A DNA stretch of 64,000 nt from Bacteroidia bacterium. GTDB taxonomy: Bacteria > Bacteroidota > Bacteroidia > Flavobacteriales > Flavobacteriaceae. Below, one piece after another: positions 58,991 through 64,000 of this stretch (positions are counted from its first letter, which is position 1; each line of letters starts with the position of its first letter). The stretch covers positions 186,001 through 250,000 of the forward strand of contig JAUICK010000003.1 of NCBI GenBank assembly GCA_030427865.1, in the 5' to 3' direction. A program made the translations under genes and the position numbers. The notes beneath the pieces were generated by a model that was given only the letters and a program-made list of their open reading frames with translations, was not told the DNA's origin and searched no databases.

Positions 58991-60445
58991 ATGAAACACT
59001 TAAAAATTTTAATTTTTGTTTTTATGTCAAGTTTGTTACTTATAAATTGTAATAAAGAAGAAAAAAAAGCAGATACAGTAGTAGATAATACCACAATATA
59101 TATAAAAGGAACCATAGATGCAGAATTAACAGCACCACCTTTTGTGCCAGCACCAGTTGGAGACAGGCCAGCAAAAAAATTAATAGTCAATATGGAAATT
59201 CTTGAAAAAGAAGGCACTATGACAGATGGTGTAAAATATATGTATTGGACTTTTGGAGGTTCTGTTCCTGGAAGTTTTATAAGAACAAGAGTAGGCGATG
59301 AAGTAGAATTCACATTGTCTAATCACCCAGATAATAAATTACCACATAATATAGATTTACATGCAGTTACAGGTCCTGGCGGTGGAGCAACTTCTTCATT
59401 TGTAGCTCCGGGTCATAAAAAAACATTCTCTTTTAAAACATTAAATCCTGGTTTGTATGTATATCATTGTGCAACTGCCCCAGTAGGAATGCACATTGCA
59501 AACGGAATGTATGGATTGATTTTAGTAGAACCCGAAGGAGGTTTGCCTAAAGTGGATAAAGAATATTACATTATGCAAGGTGATTTCTATACTAAAGGTG
59601 AAAATGGAGAAAAAGGATTACAACCTTTTGATATGAAAAAGGCAGTTGATGAAGATGCAGATTATGTAGTATTTAATGGTAAAGTTGGCGCTTTAACGGG
59701 AGATAATGCAATTACTGCTAATGTTGGAGAAACTGTACGTTTATTTGTTGGTAATGGAGGCCCAAATTTAACGTCATCTTTCCACGTAATTGGAGAAATT
59801 TTTGACAATGTTCATGTAGAAGGCGGTTCAATGATTAATAAGGATGTACAAACCACTTCTATTCCTGCTGGTGGTGCAGCAATTGTAGATTTTAAAGTAG
59901 ATGTTCCTGGAACTTTTATTTTAGTAGATCATGCCATTTTTAGAGCATTTAACAAAGGAGCTTTAGGAATGTTAAAGGTTACAGGAGAAGAAAAGAAAAG
60001 AGTATATTCTGGTGTAAAACAAGAAGGAATTTATCACCCAGAAGGAGGTACAATTCAAACAATGCCAGATAATAACAAGAAAAAAGTGGCAGTAACTTTA
60101 AAAGACAAGCCTTTAGCTCAAAAAATAAAAGATGGTAAACAAGTGTATATGAATACCTGTTTTGCTTGTCATCAAGCTGAAGGACAAGGAATTCCGAATG
60201 CATTTCCTCCTTTGGCAAAATCAGATTATTTAAATGCAGATGTAAAAAGGGCTATTGGGATTGTTTTAAATGGTAAAACAGGAGAAATTACTGTAAATGG
60301 TAAAAAATACAATAGTGTTATGACTAAGCAGACACTTACAGATGAAGAAGTTGCTGATGTTATGACTTATATTTATAACTCATGGGGTAACAATAAAACA
60401 AATGTTACCATAAATAAAGTAAAAGAAGTTAAAAGCAGTCATTAA
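58991..60445 (+). CDS. nirK: copper-containing nitrite reductase fused to cytochrome c
   Basis: 484 residues. Lipoprotein signal (lipidated Cys at residue 20, LLLINC), so it is membrane-anchored in the periplasm. Two cupredoxin domains: type 1/type 2 copper ligands in LPHNIDLHA (H119, H124) and in [16 protein letters not shown] (about 159-168); type 2 partner His in [19 protein letters not shown]-terminal class I cytochrome c domain has CFACH (C390-H394) and a Met ligand region (SVMTKQTL). It reduces nitrite to NO. The fused cytochrome would feed electrons internally. Confidence 0.95.
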   Translation: MKHLKILIFVFMSSLLLINCNKEEKKADTVVDNTTIYIKGTIDAELTAPPFVPAPVGDRPAKKLIVNMEILEKEGTMTDGVKYMYWTFGGSVPGSFIRTRVGDEVEFTLSNHPDNKLPHNIDLHAVTGPGGGATSSFVAPGHKKTFSFKTLNPGLYVYHCATAPVGMHIANGMYGLILVEPEGGLPKVDKEYYIMQGDFYTKGENGEKGLQPFDMKKAVDEDADYVVFNGKVGALTGDNAITANVGETVRLFVGNGGPNLTSSFHVIGEIFDNVHVEGGSMINKDVQTTSIPAGGAAIVDFKVDVPGTFILVDHAIFRAFNKGALGMLKVTGEEKKRVYSGVKQEGIYHPEGGTIQTMPDNNKKKVAVTLKDKPLAQKIKDGKQVYMNTCFACHQAEGQGIPNAFPPLAKSDYLNADVKRAIGIVLNGKTGEITVNGKKYNSVMTKQTLTDEEVADVMTYIYNSWGNNKTNVTINKVKEVKSSH

Positions 60446-60463
60446 GAACTAAACTTTAATTCT

Positions 60464-61231
60464 ATGAAAACTATTTTAAGATTGGCAATTTGTATCTTAT
60501 TTATTAATTCCATTTATACCAATTGTCAGTCTAAAATGGTGCTAATTAAAGGTGGAGAATACATTCCTTTATATGGTAGAGACTCTATGAAAGTTTCGAT
60601 TAACAGTTTTCATATGGATGTATATCCTGTAACGAATAAAGAATATTTAGCGTTTGTTAAGAAATACCCCAAATGGCAAAGAAGTAAGGCAATAAAATTA
60701 TTTGTTGATAAAAGTTATTTGAGAGCGTGGAAATCGGATACATTGTTAAATTCGAATCAAAAACCAAATTCACCCATAACCAATGTTTCTTGGTTTGCAG
60801 CAAAAAATTATTGCGAATGCCAAGGAAAAAGGTTGCCAACAGTCGATGAGTGGGAATATGTTGCTATGGCAGATCAAAAAATGCCTGACGCAAGAAAATT
60901 AAAAACTTACAACGAATTTATTTTAAGTTGGTATGAGAAACCAAAAACATATAATCAAACCATTGGCTCAACTTTTAAAAATTATTGGAAAGTGTACGAT
61001 TTACATGGTTTGGTTTGGGAGTGGACATCAGATTTTAATTCGGTTTTAATTTCTGGAGAATCAAGAAAAGATGTAGATACAGACAATGATTTATTTTGTG
61101 GAAGCGCAGCAGTAAACGCAACAGATTTAATGAATTATGCAGCATTTATGCGTTATGCAATTAGAGGCAGTTTAAAAGCAAAATACACCATGAAAAACTT
61201 AGGTTTTAGATGTGTTAAAGATGATAAATAG
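60464..61231 (+). CDS. nirV: NirV-type formylglycine-generating-enzyme-like protein
   Basis: 255 residues with signal peptide/lipobox-like start (ILFINSIYTNC). FGE-sulfatase fold: MVLIKGGEYIPLYGRDS, SFHMDVYPVTNKEYLAF, NVSWFAAKNYCECQGKRLPT, WEYVAMAD, LVWEWTSDF and NLGFRCVKDD. The family includes NirV, routinely encoded next to nirK with an undefined maturation role. The catalytic Cys pair of true FGE enzymes is not clearly present (only FCGSAAVN and YCECQG carry Cys). It lies 18 bp after nirK. Confidence 0.87.
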   Translation: MKTILRLAICILFINSIYTNCQSKMVLIKGGEYIPLYGRDSMKVSINSFHMDVYPVTNKEYLAFVKKYPKWQRSKAIKLFVDKSYLRAWKSDTLLNSNQKPNSPITNVSWFAAKNYCECQGKRLPTVDEWEYVAMADQKMPDARKLKTYNEFILSWYEKPKTYNQTIGSTFKNYWKVYDLHGLVWEWTSDFNSVLISGESRKDVDTDNDLFCGSAAVNATDLMNYAAFMRYAIRGSLKAKYTMKNLGFRCVKDDK

Positions 61232-61238
61232 ATTAAAA

Positions 61239-61949
61239 ATGAAACCAATAAAATATATTTTATGCTTATTTACTTTAATAATGCTAGTTTCTTGTGCTGA
61301 TAAAAAAGCCAAAGAAACTGCCAAAGTAGAATATCAATGTCCGATGAAATGCCAAGGTGAAAAAACTTTTGCAAAAGCAGGCTCTTGCGCCGTTTGCAAA
61401 ATGGACTTAAGGCTTATTTCAAAACCATCAAAAAAGACTTTAAGTGCTGGTTTTTCTGATGAATCTATTTTCAATTTAACATCAAAATGGAACACAGAAG
61501 AAGGTAAAGAAATTACTTTAAAAGAACTAAAAGGTAAAACTTTGGTATTTGTAATGATTTATACAACTTGTAAAGCGGCTTGCCCAAGGTTGGTTGCAGA
61601 TATGAGAAATATTGAATCTAAAATTCCATCAGAACTTAAAAAAGATGTGAATTATGTTTTAGTAAGCATAGATCCAGAAAATGACACCCCTAATAGACTA
61701 AAACAGTTCGCAAAAGAAAATTATATGGATGGTGATGAGTGGACTTTCTTACAAGGTTCTGAAAGTGGTGTTAGAGAGTTTGCTAATGTTTTAGCAGTAA
61801 AATACAAACAAATATCGCCTATAGATTTTTCACATTCAAATATTATAAGTGTTTTTAATTCTCAAGGAGAATTAGTGCATCAACAAGAAGGTTTGGGAGT
61901 TGATAATAAGGAAACCATTAAAAAAATTATAGAAACTGTAGATAATTAA
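61239..61949 (+). CDS. SCO1/SenC-type protein with N-terminal heavy-metal-binding domain
   Basis: 236 residues from the ATG at 61239, 7 bp after nirV; alternative upstream starts overlap nirV. Lipoprotein signal (YILCLFTLIMLVSC). The first domain YQCPMKCQGEKTFAKAGS, then CAVCKMDL is a small heavy-metal-binding module. The second is thioredoxin-fold SCO: TTCKAACPRLVADM with the copper Cys pair, SIDPENDTP and the His in DFSHSNIIS. It probably supplies copper to NirK or to the membrane oxidase. Confidence 0.88.
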   Translation: MKPIKYILCLFTLIMLVSCADKKAKETAKVEYQCPMKCQGEKTFAKAGSCAVCKMDLRLISKPSKKTLSAGFSDESIFNLTSKWNTEEGKEITLKELKGKTLVFVMIYTTCKAACPRLVADMRNIESKIPSELKKDVNYVLVSIDPENDTPNRLKQFAKENYMDGDEWTFLQGSESGVREFANVLAVKYKQISPIDFSHSNIISVFNSQGELVHQQEGLGVDNKETIKKIIETVDN

Positions 61950-62071
61950 TACTTATTTATAAAAGAAATTGAAATAAGAGAAGACAATGTTTAACAATAT
62001 TACGTTAGCAATAAAACGATAAAATAGAAGAAAAAATATCTAAAAGTTAATTAAGAATAAAACATATTATT

Positions 62072-62794
62072 ATGAATATTACAGAAGAAAGCACAGTGGC
62101 AGAAGTAGTAACAGAGAATATAAAAACTGCAGATGTATTTAAAAAATACGGAATAGATTTTTGTTGTGGTGGAGGAATTTCTATTAAGAAGGCGTGTGAA
62201 AAACACAACATATTTTATGCAGATTTAGTAAAAGAATTATCAACCTTAGACCACCCTGTTTCTAATGCGTATAATTACGATGCTTGGAAATTAGATTTTT
62301 TGATAGATCATATCGAAAATATTCATCATTCGTATGTTCAAGAAAGCACTCAAATAATTTTGCAATATGCTGCAAAAGTTGCCAAAGTTCATGGGCATCA
62401 TTATACAGAAGTTTTAGAAATTAATAAGTTATTTAATACTGTTGCCCAAGAATTAGCTGTACATATGAAAAAAGAGGAATTAATTTTATTTCCTTTTATA
62501 AAACAATTGGTAAAAGCAGATAAAGAAGGGAGAGAGGTTAAAGTTCCGCATTTTGGTACTGTAAATAACCCAATAAAAATGATGGAAGATGAGCATGAAA
62601 ATGCAGGCGATATTTTTAAAGAAATAAAACAACTTTCTAATAATTACATGCCACCAGAAGGCGCATGTAATACATTTAAAGCTTTATATGCTAAATTAAA
62701 TGAATTTGAGAGTGATCTACATCAACACATACATTTAGAGAATAATATTTTATTTCCGAAAGCTATAGTATTAGAACAAAAATATAATATCTAA
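62072..62794 (+). CDS. ric: iron-sulfur cluster repair di-iron protein (RIC/ScdA/YtfE)
   Basis: 240 residues. ScdA_N domain with the essential double cysteine (GIDFCCGGGISIKKACEKH, C31/C32), then a hemerythrin-like four-helix bundle: FLIDHIENIHHSYVQE, AVHMKKEELILFPFIKQL, MMEDEHENAGDIF and LHQHIHLENNILFPKA. Known members restore damaged [Fe-S] clusters after nitrosative or oxidative stress. It closes the nirK cluster, and its paralogue lies at 56354-57097. Confidence 0.93.
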   Translation: MNITEESTVAEVVTENIKTADVFKKYGIDFCCGGGISIKKACEKHNIFYADLVKELSTLDHPVSNAYNYDAWKLDFLIDHIENIHHSYVQESTQIILQYAAKVAKVHGHHYTEVLEINKLFNTVAQELAVHMKKEELILFPFIKQLVKADKEGREVKVPHFGTVNNPIKMMEDEHENAGDIFKEIKQLSNNYMPPEGACNTFKALYAKLNEFESDLHQHIHLENNILFPKAIVLEQKYNI

Positions 62795-62815
62795 AAAAAA
62801 CTTTTATGCAAAACA

Positions 62816-62951
62816 AAGAAGCTGTCTGAAAAGTATTAGTATTTGTCATTTCGACTGTAATGGAAAAATCTTATTTATTGAAAATCAATTATATAGATTT
62901 TTCGCCTCCGCTCAAAATGACAGTTAAATCAACTTTTTAGACAGCTTCTTT
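62816..62951. repeat. nested palindromic element between ric and purA
   Basis: Outer arms AAGAAGCTGTCTGAAAAG and CTTTTTAGACAGCTTCTT. Inside them sits a second palindrome running from TGTCATTTCGACTG to TCAAAATGACAG, with inner arms AAAAATCT and AGATTTTT. The outer arm is shared with the hairpin at 39501-39535. The T-rich 3' side may also terminate ric transcription. Confidence 0.8.
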
Positions 62952-62973
62952 GTTTTTTTATAAAGTAACTATT

Positions 62974-64000
62974 TTACCTTACAATTGTCTGTTTTCTATC
63001 TGGACCCACTGAAACAATTTTTACAGGAACACCAGTTTCTTTTTCTATAAAAGCAACATAATCTAATAAATTTTGAGGTAATTCATCTTCGGAAGTCATT
63101 TTTGTTAAATCATCTTCCCAACCTTTAAATTCAGAGTAGTTTACAGAAACATTTTCTGGCTCAATATTATAAGGTAAATGAGAAATTTCTTTTCCTTTAT
63201 AATTATAAGAAGTACATACTTTTAGTGTTTTAAAACCAGATAGCACATCACCTTTCATCATCATTAATTGAGTAACACCATTTACATCTACAGCATACTT
63301 TAAAGCTACTAAATCTAACCAGCCACAACGTCTTGGTCTACCTGTTGTTGCACCAAATTCATGTCCAACTTTAGCCATAGTAGCTCCATCTTCATCAAAT
63401 AATTCTGTTGGAAAAGGACCAGAACCTACGCGTGTTGTATAGGCTTTAAAAATACCGAAAACTTCAGCAATTCTGTTTGGCGCAACTCCTAACCCAGTAC
63501 AAGCACCAGCAGCTGTTGTATTAGAAGAAGTAACAAATGGATATGTGCCAAAGTCGATATCTAATAAAGAACCTTGAGCACCTTCTGCTAAAATTGTTTT
63601 TTTATCTTTAATAGCTTGGTTTAAAAACTCTTCGCTATCAATAAATTGTAATGTTTTTAGCTTATCAATTCCTTTACAAAATTCTGCTTCTAATTCTTCT
63701 AAATCATAATCTATTTGAACATCAAAAAATTCTAACATTTTAATATGCTTCTCTGTTAAAGCATCGTATTTTTCTTTCCAGTTATCTAATTCTAAATCTC
63801 CAACTCGCATTCCATTTCTGCCAGTTTTGTCCATGTAAGTTGGTCCAATTCCTTTTAGTGTAGAGCCAATTTTTGCTTTTCCTTTTGAGGTTTCTGATGC
63901 TGCATCTAATAATCTGTGAGTAGGTAAAATTAGATGTGCTTTTCTTGAGATTAATAATTTAGAAGCGTAATCTATATTGTGTTTATCTAAATTTTCTAAT
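62974..64000 (-). CDS. purA: adenylosuccinate synthetase, C-terminal part (cut by window edge)
   Basis: GTP-dependent ligase that joins IMP and aspartate, first step to AMP. The frame runs on past 63834 to the window edge (ISRKAHLILPTHRLLDAASE), so the ATG at 63834 is internal. GPTYMDKTGRNGMRVGDL, FGTYPFVTSSNTTAAGACTGLGV (in two pieces), TRVGSGPFPTEL, GATTGRPRRCGWLD and the end KIVSVGPDRKQTIV are family signatures. The N-terminal GTP-binding part lies outside the window. Confidence 0.94.
   Translation of the reverse strand, partial: LENLDKHNIDYASKLLISRKAHLILPTHRLLDAASETSKGKAKIGSTLKGIGPTYMDKTGRNGMRVGDLELDNWKEKYDALTEKHIKMLEFFDVQIDYDLEELEAEFCKGIDKLKTLQFIDSEEFLNQAIKDKKTILAEGAQGSLLDIDFGTYPFVTSSNTTAAGACTGLGVAPNRIAEVFGIFKAYTTRVGSGPFPTELFDEDGATMAKVGHEFGATTGRPRRCGWLDLVALKYAVDVNGVTQLMMMKGDVLSGFKTLKVCTSYNYKGKEISHLPYNIEPENVSVNYSEFKGWEDDLTKMTSEDELPQNLLDYVAFIEKETGVPVKIVSVGPDRKQTIVR

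Noticed and set aside
63834..63836. ATG at 63834 as start of purA
   Set aside because: Homology continues upstream (GSTLKGIGPTY) to the window edge.

Overview
The window is AT-rich chromosomal DNA from a member of the Flavobacteriaceae (Bacteroidota), probably marine and Polaribacter/Tenacibaculum-like; the genus is my inference. The support is: promoter boxes of the Bacteroidota form TAnnTTTG, a type IX secretion (T9SS) sorting domain, family-specific proteins (DUF4290, OstA-like LptA, VF530, DUF3857, LuxC-type reductase beside serC), a TonB-dependent B12 receptor behind a cobalamin riboswitch, and a DnaJ with a shortened zinc region. Most of the window is densely packed housekeeping sequence. 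No prophage, integron, CRISPR array, tRNA or insertion sequence was seen.

Layout. 1-1.3 kb: end of pyrD and a LysE-type exporter. 1.3-8.3 kb (minus): three exported proteins, namely a caspase-like protease with four tandem lectin-like repeats, a papain-like protease with a DUF4384-like tail, and a DUF3857/transglutaminase-like protein. 8.3-13.4 kb (minus): exonuclease, YggS, serA, serC, acyl-CoA reductase, with a divergent ferredoxin. 13.9-22.3 kb: ychF, gcvT, secreted aminopeptidase P, VF530, topoisomerase III, GNAT, lysA. 22.7-27.3 kb: topoisomerase IV parE-parC. 27.3-34.8 kb: membrane LuxR-type regulator followed by a giant, frameshifted T9SS adhesin with a poly-serine beta-helix. 34.8-39.5 kb: zinc-ribbon microprotein, B12-type binding lipoprotein, guaC, cobalamin riboswitch and BtuB-like receptor. 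39.5-41.4 kb: SatD/DUF3307/membrane-protein operon with three tandem operator-like repeats. 41.6-48.0 kb: uvrD/pcrA, DUF4290, murA, grpE, dnaJ. 48.0-50.9 kb: a candidate small RNA, RNase P RNA and aconitase. 51-56.3 kb: Crp/Fnr regulator, lipoprotein, small secreted protein, class III aminotransferase, OstA-like protein. 56.3-62.8 kb: a nitric-oxide/nitrite locus, with an Rrf2 (NsrR-like) regulator, a polytopic membrane protein and a divergent hemerythrin-type RIC paralogue facing nirK (Cu nitrite reductase fused to cytochrome c), nirV, a SCO-like protein and canonical ric/scdA. 63-64 kb: purA, cut by the window edge.

The most coherent pathway block is the nirK locus. The regulator gene and nirK share near-identical 18-bp imperfect palindromes in their common promoter region, which fits control by a [Fe-S] NO sensor. 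NirK makes NO, SCO and NirV may assist the copper enzyme, and RIC proteins would deal with nitrosative damage to iron centres.

The most unusual sequence signals are: three copies of a REP-like palindromic element kept in frame inside topB; pure TCT microsatellites that vary in length between beta-helix turns of the adhesin; the caspase/papain exported pair; tandem operators in front of the SatD operon; and a RIC paralogue that has lost its Cys-Cys motif.
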